Shown: piece after piece, positions 32,556 to 43,795 of the stretch
Numbering within the stretch: the stretch's first letter is position 1
How the letters are laid out: each line of letters starts with the position of its first letter
Assembly: GCF_905475395.1 (NCBI RefSeq)
Contig: NC_058338.1
Coordinates: 95,775,435 to 95,839,434 of the forward strand
Source: Chrysoperla carnea
Taxonomy: Eukaryota > Arthropoda > Insecta > Neuroptera > Chrysopidae
Length of the DNA stretch: 64,000 nt
Direction of reading: 5' to 3'
Program-made: the position numbers and the translations under genes
The notes under the pieces: generated by a model
The model's input: the letters and a program-made list of their open reading frames with translations, nothing else
Database searches by the model: none
What the model was told of the DNA's origin: nothing

Positions 32556-32622
32556 GTGGTAAGTATATAACGTCTCTGGAATGTTTGTGAATCGCCCTAG
32601 TGGTAAGTATATAACGTCTCTG
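32535..32622. repeat. 44-bp tandem duplication across the insertion junction
   Basis: The 44 bp at 32,535-32,578 (GAATGTTTGTGAATCGCCCT ... ATATAACGTCTCTG) are repeated exactly at 32,579-32,622. The unit spans the element end, its GTG duplication and 20 bp of the target, so it arose after the insertion. Confidence 0.9.
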
Positions 32623-33815
32623 ACGCTTGCACAAAGACAAGATTTTAAGTAAACAAATGTCAAATATGAATACAAAATAAATGTCATAACCATACTAATT
32701 GATTTTATTTATTTATTTTTTTTTCTATTAAAATTGCAAAGTGCATAATAAATTTTCTCAAATTTAAATATTTAGTTTAATTAAGTCGTTAGATCCGAAA
32801 CCAACAATAACATATTTTTCGTAATCGGAATTTAAAAACCACAAGGTCTTGAAATCTATAAATGGTATATTTTTAACCGTAACGAGAAGAGAGAAGAAAA
32901 ATTCAAATACAATCTTGTTTTTCAAAATCAAACTGAAAAATCTAATAATTTTACGAAAAAAATGTTTCAAATAACAGGTGTTTGCTGTTATAAGAACAAA
33001 CATTATTTTGTATTTGAAATTTTTTCCATCCGTTACGGTTTAAATGTGTGAAGATAGATTTAAATTTCCAAAGTTTATGATTTTCAAATGCCGATTGCGA
33101 AAAATTCTTTAATGTTCGTTATTGAAGGTCAAGGCCATAAATTTTGATACCTTCGAAAGTACCCATATCACGGACGATTATGTTTTAATCTAATTGATAG
33201 ATATAAATAATCGATTCGTAAAATTAGGTTTTTGGAATGACGATGATAATACCGGTATTTAGGTTACAACTAAATTAAAAAAATTCATTTTATTTCAAAA
33301 CTTTATTAATAAAAATATGTACATTTCAATATATATTAATTCAACATTCTTTTTTATCTAATTCTATTCTAAATTATTTCTTCCTCGATGAGTAGGTGAA
33401 AATTATGTTCTTTTTTCTAATTAATTTCAAAACTTAACTAAAACTAATAAAACAAAACACACATACGCACAAAAACACGAAATTAAATGGTTATTAAAAA
33501 TAAAAATAGTATATTTTAAAAATTATCATTATTAAATTATTTTTATATTAGGTATTAGACATATAGTTTATTTACATGTGAATTTAGTTTTTATTATTTT
33601 TATAGTAATTTTTGTTGGTTTGTAACAAAAAGTAACTAACTTTTATTTAATAATTTCTTAATACATATAGAAGTCTGTGAATAAAGTCGATAAGAAATTT
33701 AACGTTTTTTTCACTAACATAGTGTTTGTGAATCACTAAGTCGTTAGTGCAAACGCCAAAAAATGATAAGTATCATTTTTGTGCTAATTATCACGAATGT
33801 TTGTGAATCGCGCTA

Positions 33816-33880
33816 CTGCAGGGTCAACCGTTTTCCAAAATTTTTTTTGTAATGTTTACCACCAAAAAGTTACATTTTAA
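33816..33880 (+). repeat. Interspersed repeat B, piece right of the Harbinger
   Basis: CTGCAGGGTCAACCGTTTTC continues repeat B after the insertion; the uninterrupted match is at 49,029-49,062 in inverse orientation. Confidence 0.75.
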
Positions 33881-33927
33881 CCTATTAGAGGCTCACTTCG
33901 CTCGCCTAACTAAAAATTTCTTCTTTT

Positions 33928-34640
33928 TTAAAAATTTTCTTTGCTGTGAATCCGTTTATGTTTATTTAAAGTACTCGATGTCTTAAAATTTTCATCACAA
34001 AGATCACATGAAAATGGTCTTTCTTCACTATGAATTCGTTTGTGCTCACCTAAATTACTCTTTGAGTTAAATTTTTTATTACAAACATCACATGAAAATG
34101 GTTTTTCTTTGAATCCATTTATGTGTAACTAAATTATCTTTACGATGAAATGCTTTATCACAAAAAAATGATTTTTCTTTGCTGTTAATCAGTTTATGTT
34201 TAATTAAAGTACTTCGTTGAGAAAATACTTTGTCACAATAATCACACGAAAATGGTTTTTCCCCGATATGAATTCGTTTATGTAAATTTAAAGTTTTTTT
34301 AATCTTAAATTTTTTATCACATACGTCACAAGAAAATGGTTTTTCACTAGAATGAATCCGTTGATGTTGAGCTAACACACTTTGTGTAATAAAAGATTTA
34401 TTACAAATAACACAAGAAAATGTTTTTCACCCATATGAGTTCGAATATGTGCGATTAAAGTACTTTTAAGGCTGAATGCTTTATCACAAACCTCACATGA
34501 AAATGGTTTTTCACCGGTATGCATTCGTCCGTGTTCAACTAAAGTACTTCGTTGCGTGAATTTTCTATTACAAATATCACATGAAAATGGTTTTTCTCCC
34601 GTATGAATTCGTTTATGATCAGTAAAAGCACGTTAAGCTA
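33928..34640 (-). pseudogene. C2H2 zinc-finger pseudogene (TGEKP family)
   Basis: Reads on the minus strand as about nine fingers of the local family: [58 protein letters not shown], then KTLNLHKRIHIGEKPFSC, ending [10 protein letters not shown] and a stop. At least two frameshifts break it, one after HMGEK near 34,420 and one near 34,110. One finger has lost its first part (KSFFCDKAFHRKDNL lacks the first Cys region). The acidic N-terminal region is missing; upstream DNA from 34,640 is AT-rich filler. The linkers vary more (SSEKP, SKEKS, SEERP) than in the live genes, fitting relaxed constraint. Confidence 0.85.
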
Positions 34641-36122
34641 TATAAAAATTATTTTTTCAAATTTTTTACAATTGTTTTTAAAAAAATTGTTATAAACAAA
34701 TACATTGTTTATGAGTAAAAAATTTGAAAAAATTATTTTTATGTAGCTTTTAACTATAAAAAAAAAAAACAATTAAAAAATTTAAAAAAAAATTTATTTT
34801 TCATTTGTTAATTTTCAAATGTTAATAACAAATTGAAAAATCAAAATTTTAAAATTTTAAAAACGATAATTTATTTGTTAGCCGAACAATAAGAACTTCA
34901 CGGAGGGAAAAAAATTCTGGGGTTTTAATTTAATAATTATCGGAGATTTTATGTTAACATTCTGTATAGAAAAAATTGTAGGTTAACAATTACATAAGTA
35001 ATGGAAAAATTGGTAAAAAAATTTTTAATCCACGGATTATTGTTTATTAATGTATCTCAAAACTACATTAATTTTTTTATTTATCAATATTCACATTTTA
35101 TATGTTTAAATAATTTTTTTTGTTAGTAGGTCTCAGAGACAGAACGCGCGTGAGAGCCAAACTTGCCGTATTTTGCGCTATTTTCAAGGCTCTGTAAAAA
35201 TTATAAATATAGAGATACAATTTCGGCAGTAGGAACTTTATTTTTGGAAATTTCTTCATCTTTTTGGATCTTTTTTCAGATTTTGAAAATTTTCAATATT
35301 TTTTGAGTTAATAAAAAAAAACTGCAGAGCCCCCTATTTTATTTCTCACTTAATTGTTTATAACTTTTGCAATTTTTTTCAGCGCCATTTCGGATTTTTC
35401 AGTAAACTTTCTACGTAAAATTACGAATCGAATGACACCTGTTTCGTAATTTTCGGAGAATATACAAAAAAGTTAGAAAAATTCGTAAATGTTAACTAGA
35501 CTATAAAAAAATCACTGTGTTTTGACATCAAGAATACTTGAAGAGATATTTATTTATCTATATCGATTTGATGACGCTTTTCTTTTAAATTAGTTGCTTG
35601 TTAACAGTATGAAGTTAAACTGAGTACATCCTCCTCACTTTCGACTTGATTTTTGCCACATTTAATCACATGACCTACTTTCAATAGTATTTCACTTTTA
35701 GTAAAATTACGATTACTCGGCTTTGTTTGACCCCAACAACAAATTTCATAAATATTAATCATTCTCTTCTTGAAAAATTGCACAAAGAATATGTATTGCT
35801 ATGTTATTTTTAAAATTTGTTACTTTATGTCAGCCATGTTTTTTTAGCCCCGCCCATATGTCAGATCCCAATAAAAAGGAGGTATTCTAATCCTGCAATG
35901 CATGATGGGAAATGTGTCCAACGTTTTACATATTAACTGTCAACTAAAGTGCTTTCATGCTTACTCCCATAATAATAATAATAAATATTTTTATTATATT
36001 TTATAGATATCTCAAGTATTATTAATACTGAGAACAAATTAGTTAGTAATATCATTTAAAAAAACAATTTTTAATAATATTATAATATTGTTACAAAAAT
36101 CTAAACAATTTCTTTATACAAG
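34641..36122. other. No gene recognised
   Basis: Very AT-rich. Positions 34,650-34,760 hold an imperfect inverted repeat of AAAAAATT-type text. A GC-richer patch near 35,120-35,180 (CAGAACGCGCGTGAGAGCC) may be repeat-derived. I see no domain-bearing frame. Confidence 0.4.
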
Positions 36123-36212
36123 TACGCATAAATGCACTTCGAGAACTAAAACAACAAGATTATGGTACTTTGGTTACACCGTTCTATCTTCAGCAAGAAT
36201 GTGAAGCCGTAC
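36123..36212 (+). other. Possible orphan protein-coding exon
   Basis: Between a good 3' splice site (TTTCTTTATACAAG ending at 36,122) and a good donor (AC|GTAAGG at 36,213) lie 90 bp with an open frame. They read INALRELKQQDYGTLVTPFY followed by LQQECEAV. The composition is unlike the AT filler around it and looks coding. The phase is the same on both sides, so the exon is symmetric. I do not recognise the protein and find no neighbouring exon. It could be an exon of a host gene with long introns, or a captured fragment. Confidence 0.35.
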
Positions 36213-36274
36213 GTAAGGAAATAAATTTCTGAAAAACTTAAAAAAATTAAAAACTTAAAACTTAAAAAAAATTA

Positions 36275-36757
36275 TTTAAAAATATTGATGCTACGAACAA
36301 AATTTTGGTTTAGGTGTTCATAGAATCGTCTAATTAGTCCATTTCCGGCTGTCCGTCCGTCTGTGGACACGATAACTCAAAAATGAAAAAAGATATCAAT
36401 TTAAAATTTTTACAGCGTACTCAGGACGTAAAAAGTAAGGTCGAGTTCGTAAATAAGCAACATAGGTCAATTGGATCTTGACCTATGGGCCCGTAGGACT
36501 CATCTTGTAAACCGTTAGAGATTAAAAATTTAAATGTAAAAAATTTTCCTTATAAAAATATAAACAACTTTTGTTTGAAACATTTTTTTGTAAACATCAT
36601 TGTTTACCCGTGAGGGCGCAAATTAGGCGTAAATTGTATCGTATGTATTATATAAATTGTATATGTATGTGCAATGTGATAGAGTAAATCAACACTATTT
36701 ATGCATGGTATTTCAACAATTAACTCAGTCAATTGTTTGTTTTCACTTGTTCTCTGT
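36275..36757 (+). repeat. Interspersed repeat A, copy 3
   Basis: Matches 19,165-19,705: GATGCTACGAACAAAATTTT, CGGCTGTCCGTCCGTCTGTG, then CATGGTATTTCAACAATTAA and TTTTCACTTGTT. It ends exactly where the adjacent zinc-finger pseudogene begins. Confidence 0.75.
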
Positions 36758-37616
36758 TATGAATCCTCTGATGCTGAATTAAATTACATTTTTGATGAAA
36801 TGCTTTATCGCAAACATCACATGAAAATGGTTTTACTCCGCTATGAATTCGTTCATGTATAATTAAATTATGTTCATGAAGAAACATTTTATTACAAATT
36901 TGACAGGAAAATGGTTTTTCTCCAGAATGAGTCCGTTTATGTGTTTTTAACTGCTTTGCTGAATAAATGATTTCTTACAAATTTCACAAGAAAATGGTCT
37001 TTCTCCAGTATGAGTTCGTTTACGTACAATTAACTCATGTTTATGTGTAAATGCTTTTACACAATTTTCACATGAAAATGGTTTTTCACCGATATGATAT
37101 CGTTTATGCGTATTTAAATTGCTTTGCGTAATAAAAGTTTTATCACAAACTTCACAAGAAAATGGTTTCTCTCCAGAATGAGTCCGTTTATGTGTTGTTA
37201 AAGTGCTTTGCTGGGTAAATGATTTCTTACAAATTTCACAAGAAAATGGTTTTTCTCCGGAATGAATTCGTTTATGTATAATTAAACTCTGTTTGCAAGT
37301 AAATGCTTTATTACAAATTTCGCATAAAAATTTCTTGTTTTCATTTTGAATTGATTGATGTTCTAAATCATTTTCATCAAGTATTTCATCCTTTATTATA
37401 AATTCTGTATTTAATTGATCTTCAAATTCGCTCCCTTCGTGTTTAGTTGTAACATTTTCTTCTTCTATTTCTTTTTTAATTGCTTCATGATCCTCCGTCT
37501 CTGTTTTAATATTTTCTTCTTTAATTGAATCACTTTCATCAAATATTTCATTTTTAATATTAATAAATAAAAAATGATTATTTACATCATCAAATGAATT
37601 ATTTTCCTTTGTTTTT
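36758..37616 (-). pseudogene. C2H2 zinc-finger pseudogene with acidic N-terminus
   Basis: The N-terminal region aligns with MANNSFNN of the paralogues but reads KENNSFDD, so the start ATG has become AAG (about 37,614). An acidic stretch (IKNEIFDESDSIKEENIKTE ... IKKEIEEENVTTKHE) and seven fingers follow. Finger 4 has Arg for its first zinc-binding His (LIVRKRTH), and finger 5 is broken by a 1-base loss near 36,955. The gene stops in finger 7 (LIQHQRIH) where repeat A begins, so its 3' end and tail are lost. Clearly inactive as it stands. Confidence 0.85.
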
Positions 37617-37639
37617 TTATTCGTTTCACTTAAATTAAA

Positions 37640-38702
37640 AGCTCCGTATAGTTAGCAGATAAAATTGTTATTTTTCACTCAAACTATTTCCATTCATTTG
37701 GGAATCGTTTGGGAGGATTTGGGAATATAATTTTAGAATTTGGGAATTATTAGTTTTCCTGTAATTAATGATTCTTTTTTCAGCGTATAGTTAGCAGGTA
37801 GGAAATTAAATCCACTTAATTTTTATGTTATTCGAAAGGAAATCATTTGGGAATTACGATAAACACGGTTTCAGAGTTTGGGAATGTATAGTTAATTAAA
37901 AGTGAGGCGCTGCGACCGCTTAGAAGTATCAATAAAGGCGGGCTGTTGTGCGTTAATTTGAAATGATATATCAATTTGTACATTATGCAACTAACTTCAT
38001 CCACTTCGCAGATACTACTTCTTGATAATTTTTAAGCCACACTATAAATTCTACAAATTTTCAGGAACAGGTGCGCTAATGCTTTAGTACATAGCGATCT
38101 TTCTCCTTCTTTATAACCTTCATGACCTGAACCATTAATAGGGCTTTTCATTTTTAAATCACGGTTCACATTTGTTTCGTACTAAATGATTTATAACCAA
38201 TGTGATAAAATGAATAACAAATATCTTCTATCTTAGTCCTACTTATTGCTGTCAGTACGAAAAAATAAATTCTGCACTTGCGCATATGACATGATGAAAA
38301 GGCCTATTGTTATATAGCAGTATGGCGCCAATATTCAAATATTACTGAATAATTTATGTAAATGTTAAGTTTTATTTTGCCTTAAAACTGTTCTTATTCA
38401 ATTGGAAATCGTTTGGGAAGATTTAGGAATATATTTTTATTATTTAGGACTGATTAGTTTTCATTTAATTAATTAGTTCTTCAAAGCGTATACTTAGAAG
38501 GTAAAAAATTAAATTTTCACCATTTTTACGTTATTTGATAATAATTTACATGGAGACTAATGTAATTAATTTGGGAATCACATTAAACACGGTTTTATCA
38601 TTTGGGATACTAAAATTATTTAAGTAATTACATTTATTTTTTAGTTGATTTTTTGTGGTTATATTAATGGCGGCAATATTCAAATGTTACTTCATTGACA
38701 AT
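37640..38702 (+). repeat. Left 1.06-kb arm
   Basis: Starts with CTCCGTATAGTTAGCAG. The related string GCGTATAGTTAGCAGG recurs at 37,785, and GCGTATACTTAGAAGG at 38,487. TTTGGGAATC/TTTGGGAAGA motifs repeat throughout. Repeated terminus-like strings could be protein-binding sites; that is inference. Confidence 0.85.
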
Positions 38703-39130
38703 AATTTTGTTTTTTTAATTTATGTAAATGTTAAGTTTTATTTTTCATTAAAACTATTCTTTTTCAACTGGGAATCATTTGGGAAGATTTAGGAATATAT
38801 TTTTATTATTTAGGACTGATTAGTTTTCATTTAATTAATTAGTTTTTCAAAGCGTATACCTAGAAGGTAAAAAATTAAATTTTCGCCATATTTACTTTAT
38901 TTGATAATAGTTTACATGGAGACTAATCTAATTAATTTGGGAATCACATTAAACACGGTTTCATCATTTGGGACACTAAAATTATTAAATTAATTACATT
39001 TATTTTTTAGTTGATTTTTTGTGGTTATATTAATGGCGGCAATATTAAAAATGTTACTTCGTTTACTATAATTTTGTTTTTTAATTTATGTAAATGTTTA
39101 TTTGACATTAAAACTATTTTTATTTAATCG
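38385..39130 (+). repeat. Subterminal tandem repeat, unit about 360 bp
   Basis: Two good copies (about 38,385-38,735 and 38,745-39,095) and the start of a third share GGGAAGATTTAGGAATATAT, GGACTGATTAGTTTTCATTT, ATTAAACACGGTTT and TATTAATGGCGGCAATATT. A more diverged copy forms the outer arm at 37,675-37,895. From about 39,130 to 40,271 I see nothing recognisable. Confidence 0.75.
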
Positions 39131-40271
39131 GGAAATTTTCAAAGGTCAGGAATCGTTTGTAAAGGTTTGTTTGAAGTGTTTTGGGAGTGATTAATGTCAA
39201 AATATTCAATGGATATTTTCTATATGATCATTTGTATCATTTTTTTATGTAGGTGCAGATTAATGCTTTATGCGAAACTACTTTCAAATTTTTCTTATTT
39301 TTATTAAAGATTAATAATTCGTCCAATAAAAGAAGTGTTAATTAGAAAGTGTAAAGTGTGGATAGGATGTGGATAGGAAGGGAAATTATTGATAGTCTAA
39401 CTGTTTATTCTAATAAAGATAAATAAATTGATCATGAAATAAAAACTGCATTTGTATTGATAAAACTGTAAATAGAATATTTATTCTCTTATAGTAGGTA
39501 CAGGTACAAGCTAGCGTAGGAGGTATTTGAAATGTATTTAATTTGGTTTTCTTTTTGTACTATATAATTTCACATATTTGGTTGAGTTGATTTGAGCATT
39601 TTACAGAGTTTTTAGCTTGATATATACGTAAAACTCGAAAAATAAGTTGAATCGAGGAAAATGCTTCAAACGAAAAAATGATATATTCAAAGGTACACAT
39701 CTTATACGGGTATTCAATTCTATCAAGTTTTCGGGTTCAATAAAAAATTCAGTCTGATCCATATCTTACAAACAATAGCCGAGCACTTATTTTTTTTTTG
39801 TAAATAACCGAATAGTTAAGACAGAGTTTTAATTTTTTTGCGTGTTTCTTCATTCCTATTTGAACAAAAAATGGTTTTTATGGAAAAATAAACCACTTTC
39901 ATTGGATTTATTGGAAAATATTTTTCGAAGAGTGTCTTGATGACGTAGAAACAATTATAAGTTATAATTATTTTGGGTAAAACTTTTCAGTCCGTTTTTC
40001 GTTAACTATACTGTTTTCGGCAAATGTTTCGAACAAAAATGTTACATTTTTAACCATAAAAACTTCTAATTTAAAGTGTTTCTCTATCTGCTACCAATTA
40101 CGGAGTAGATTGAGCTTTTCATTGAACTTGAAATCTTAGGTCAAGTTTATAAATATCGTAAGATGTGCGAATATTCACCCAAAATGTTTTGTTTGAAACT
40201 TTTTTTATCGATAAAAGTTATTTATCGAGTTTCAAGTATATGCTATAAACTCTTTATATGAAGCAGGGATC

Positions 40272-42629
40272 ATAGTGTAGGAGGAATCGGCGCTTGAGTA
40301 CCGAAAACTATTCCACCTCAATTTTTTTATGCGATCCTCTTCAAATTGCCCTCCTTATGATATAAATGCATGTTGCCAGGGCGCAACCCGGTGCCATATT
40401 GTTTAAACCGAAATTGTTTAAACAATTGCAAGGAATTGTTATTTTTCGACCGGACAAATTTTTTTTATATTCTTTATTGAAATACCAATAAAAAAGGTCC
40501 TATGACTTTTCACGATAAAGTTAATAGCTTTAAAGATATGAATTTTTAAAGTTTCGAAAAATCTCAAATCTGCGTACTTTGAATCATTATTTATCAATTA
40601 TCTTAAAAACTATCAACTTTATCAAGATTGTTAAAGAGAGCAATGTTATTAATAATTAAATTGTCTACAATTTGTTTTAAATAAATTTTTTCCTGAAATC
40701 AATTTTTCAAAAGTTATTTAAGCATAAATCGAAACATGTAATTAAAATTACTTTTTTATCAGTTTATATTACTTTTTTGTTATTATCATAGTAATTTTTG
40801 CATTTATATCAACAATAATAAGATATAATGGTATTTGACTATTTTTTGAAATCACAATTATTTATAAAAACAATCACATTGATGCTGATACTCGAATTTT
40901 TTGTCACGTTGCTTATAATATTCAGTTGAATTCTGAAATAATAATTCACAGTGTAGACACTGATGTTTTTGTACCATGTATTTATTATTGGTCCCGGTTG
41001 AAAAAAAATGGTTGTTCCGGACTATAACATACCCGGTTTGTGAAGTTTTACCTGCTTTACACGCATTTACGGGTTGTGATACGATTAGTAAAATTAGCAC
41101 AAAAAAAAAGCTTTAGAAATAATAAAAATTAAAGAAAATCTTGATGCTTTAGTCCCTCTTGGCAATGGCTTAGAATTAAGTAGTAAGGAGTTAAAAGGTT
41201 TAGAAACCTTGTATTTAAATATTTTGGGTAAAAAAGGTAGCACTGCGGATGAAGCTAGACAGATAATTTTTTCTCGTTGCTTTGGCACTAATATTAATTT
41301 ACCTAAAATTCCGTGCACATCAGATGCCTTGCAATTGCATGCACTTAGAGCTTCTGTCCAGACATACCTTTGGAAAATGCTTTGAATCCCCAATATGAAA
41401 TATTATATTTTACGAATTTCGGTTATAAATTAGAGAATGGTACTTTGTTACCTTTATTTATGAACAAAAACCCATTCCCAACTAATCTTAAAAAACCGTG
41501 TAATTGTAAGAAAGCCTGTAAAACCAAAGCTTGTTATTGTAAAAAAAATAATATTAGTTGCATACTTCTATGTGGTTGTGATTCAGAAGACTGTAAGAAT
41601 ATAATATATAAAAATGATGTTGATAATGAACAAATACTTATTTTTAAATCTTGTTTTATTATTTCATACTTCTCTATCTATAACTTTCGTTTGAAGAAGT
41701 TATTCATTCAATGTAATTAAGGTAAAAGACCCAGTTATTGACACTTACAATTTTATTTTAGTTAAAAAAAAAAAAAAAAAAAACAAATCAATTTTAATAA
41801 ATTAATAGATATAATTTTTGAATTATAAATTTTAAGATAATCGGTTTTTTGAGAAAATTGCATTCGTTTAATTAGAATAAAATTGCAAGTGTCAAACAAC
41901 TAAGCCAGTGTCAATAACTGGGTCTTTTACTTTACTTTCCGTTTAAATAACAAAAAAGTAATATAAACTGATAAAAAAGTAATTTTAATTACATGTTTCG
42001 ATTTATGCTTAAATAACTTTTGAAAAATTGATTTCAGGAAAAAATTTATTTAAAACAAATTGTAGACAATTTAATTATTAATAACATTGCTCTCTTTAAC
42101 AATCTTGATAAAGTTGATAGTTTTTAAGATAATTGATAAATAATGATTCAAGACACATACAGGCCGACGCAACGCATACCTGTGAGCGCGCGGAATTAAC
42201 AATTAAAAAAAAAAGATATAAACAATGAAATTTTTTTAAATCTCTTTTAACAATATTATTAACAATTGTATAAAGAATTAAAAAAAAATATTACTTAGAC
42301 ATTATGTTTTTTTTTAATATATTTTTCATGGGTCGAAAGTACCCAAATTTGAGATTTTTCGAAACTTTAAAAATTCATATCTTTAAAGTTATTAACTTTA
42401 TCGTGAAAAGTCATAGGACCTTTTTTATTGGTATTTCAATAAAGAATATAAAAAAAATTTGTCCGGTTGAAAAATAACAATTCCTTGCAATTGTTTAAAC
42501 AATATGGCACCGGGTTGCGCCCTGGCAACATGCATTTATATCATAAAGAGGGCAATTTGAAGAGGATCGCATAAAAAAATTGAGGTGGAATAGTTTTCGG
42601 TACTCAAGCGCCGATTCCTCCTACACTAT
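40272..42629. mobile_element. Inner inverted-repeat element carrying an ORF remnant
   Basis: Ends are ATAGTGTAGGAGGAATCGGC at 40,272 and its complement ending at 42,629. Arms of about 510 bp (40,272-40,790 and 41,945-42,629) match closely. The right arm is longer by about 190 bp near 42,150-42,345, which the left arm seems to have lost. It sits wholly inside the larger element; whether it is a separate insertion or the larger element's own core is unclear, as no target duplication is evident. Confidence 0.75.
40900..41720 (+). pseudogene. Element ORF with GCDT motif and cysteine-rich tail, broken
   Basis: The plus strand reads CEVLPALHAFTGCDTISKIS near 41,040-41,100, then a helical stretch (ELKGLETLYLNILGKKGSTA) and an LQLHALRASVQTYLW block. 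A cysteine-rich tail ends it at 41,500-41,600 (CNCKKACKTKACYCKKNN, then CGCDSEDC). I recall the combination of an HAxTGCDT motif and a Cys-rich tail from repeat-borne ORFs in invertebrate genomes, but cannot name the superfamily or function. The tail resembles a small zinc-binding CXC-type module. It is broken in more than one place and incomplete at the N-terminus, so it is treated as a fossil. Confidence 0.65.
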
Positions 42630-42737
42630 CAGGCGTACTTGAGTTTGCGAAATTATATCAATTAAAAACGGGAATGCATTAAACACCATATATTATCTAT
42701 GCCAATATAGTGATAAATGATAATATATCGTATTTTC

Positions 42738-43795
42738 AAATGAAGTAACATTTGAATATTGCCGCCATTAATATAACCACAAAAAATCAACTAAAAAATA
42801 AATGTAATTACTTAAATAATTTTAGTATCCCAAATGATAAAACCGTGTTTAATGTGATTCCCAAATTAATTACATTAGTCTCCATGTAAATTATTATCAA
42901 ATAACGTAAAAATGGTGAAAATTTAATTTTTTACCTTCTAAGTATACGCTTTGAAGAACTAATTAATTAAATGAAAACTAATCAGTCCTAAATAATAAAA
43001 ATATATTCCTAAATCTTCCCAAACGATTTCCAATTGAATAAGAACAGTTTTAAGGCAAAATAAAACTTAACATTTACATAAATTATTCAGTAATATTTGA
43101 ATATTGGCGCCATACTGCTATATAACAATAGGCCTTTTCATCATGTCATATGCGCAAGTGCAGAATTTATTTTTTCGTACTGACAGCAATAAGTAGGACT
43201 AAGATAGAAGATATTTGTTATTCATTTTATCACATTGGTTATAAATCATTTAGTACGAAACAAATGTGAACCGTGATTTAAAAATGAAAAGCCCTATTAA
43301 TGGTTCAGGTCATGAAGGTTATAAAGAAGGAGAAAGATCGCTATGTACTAAAGCATTAGCGCACCTGTTCCTGAAAATTTGTAGAATTTATAGTGTGGCT
43401 TAAAAATTATCAAGAAGTAGTATCTGCGAAGTGGATGAAGTTAGTTGCATAATGTACAAATTGATATATCATTTCAAATTAACGCACAACAGCCCGCCTT
43501 TATTGATACTTCTAAGCGGTCGCAGCGCCTCACTTTTAATTAACTATACATTCCCAAACTCTGAAACCGTGTTTATCGTAATTCCCAAATGATTTCCTTT
43601 CGAATAACATAAAAATTAAGTGGATTTAATTTCCTACCTGCTAACTATACGCTGAAAAAAGAATCATTAATTACAGGAAAACTAATAATTCCCAAATTCT
43701 AAAATTATATTCCCAAATCCTCTCAAACGATTCCCAAATGAATGGAAATAGTTTGAGTGAAAAATAACAATTTTATCTGCTAAGTATACGGAGCT
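42738..43795 (-). repeat. Right 1.06-kb arm
   Basis: Reverse complement of 37,640-38,702, from CATTTGAATATTGCCGCCAT to CTAAGTATACGGAGCT. The single clear terminal difference is GTATAG against GTATAC. Confidence 0.85.

Larger units (their letters stand above)
29949..33815 (+). mobile_element. Non-autonomous PIF/Harbinger element, host of a self-family insertion
   Basis: Ends are TAGGGCGATTCACAAACATT at 29,949 and AATGTTTGTGAATCGCGCTA ending at 33,815, the same ends as the autonomous element at 57,860-63,268. The target duplication is CTG (29,946-29,948 and 33,816-33,818). Repeat B at 49 kb shows the unoccupied site with a single CTG, confirming the boundaries. The element has no transposase gene. 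Its own length is about 1.4 kb; the rest is a second family member inserted at 30,110-32,555. Because the two lie head to head, the whole forms a large inverted repeat (about 30,110-31,170 against 32,770-33,815). Confidence 0.9.
37640..43795. mobile_element. Large element with 1.06-kb inverted arms, family unknown
   Basis: Ends are AGCTCCGTATAGTTAGCAG at 37,640 and CTGCTAAGTATACGGAGCT ending at 43,795. Arms 37,640-38,702 and 42,738-43,795 are almost identical; no difference was seen in long stretches that I compared. A fossil of part of an arm lies at 128-370. The middle holds tandem subterminal repeats, about 1.2 kb without recognisable content, and a second inverted-repeat element with the only coding remnant. 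No clear target duplication was found at the edges, so the termini may be a few bases off. The long arms resemble foldback, Mutator-like or Polinton ends, but no polymerase, ATPase or integrase text is present to support a class. Confidence 0.8.

Noticed and set aside
32443-33003. Minus-strand frames containing repeated VIYLPLGRFTNIH-type text
   Set aside because: Produced by the repeated Harbinger ends; not genes.
40858-41393. Minus-strand frames opposite the GCDT-motif ORF
   Set aside because: The plus strand carries the recognisable motifs; the minus frames are shadows.
37640-43795. Identification of the large inverted element as a Polinton because of the AG...CT ends and long arms
   Set aside because: No 6-bp target duplication, and no polymerase, integrase, ATPase or capsid-like text; the class is left open.
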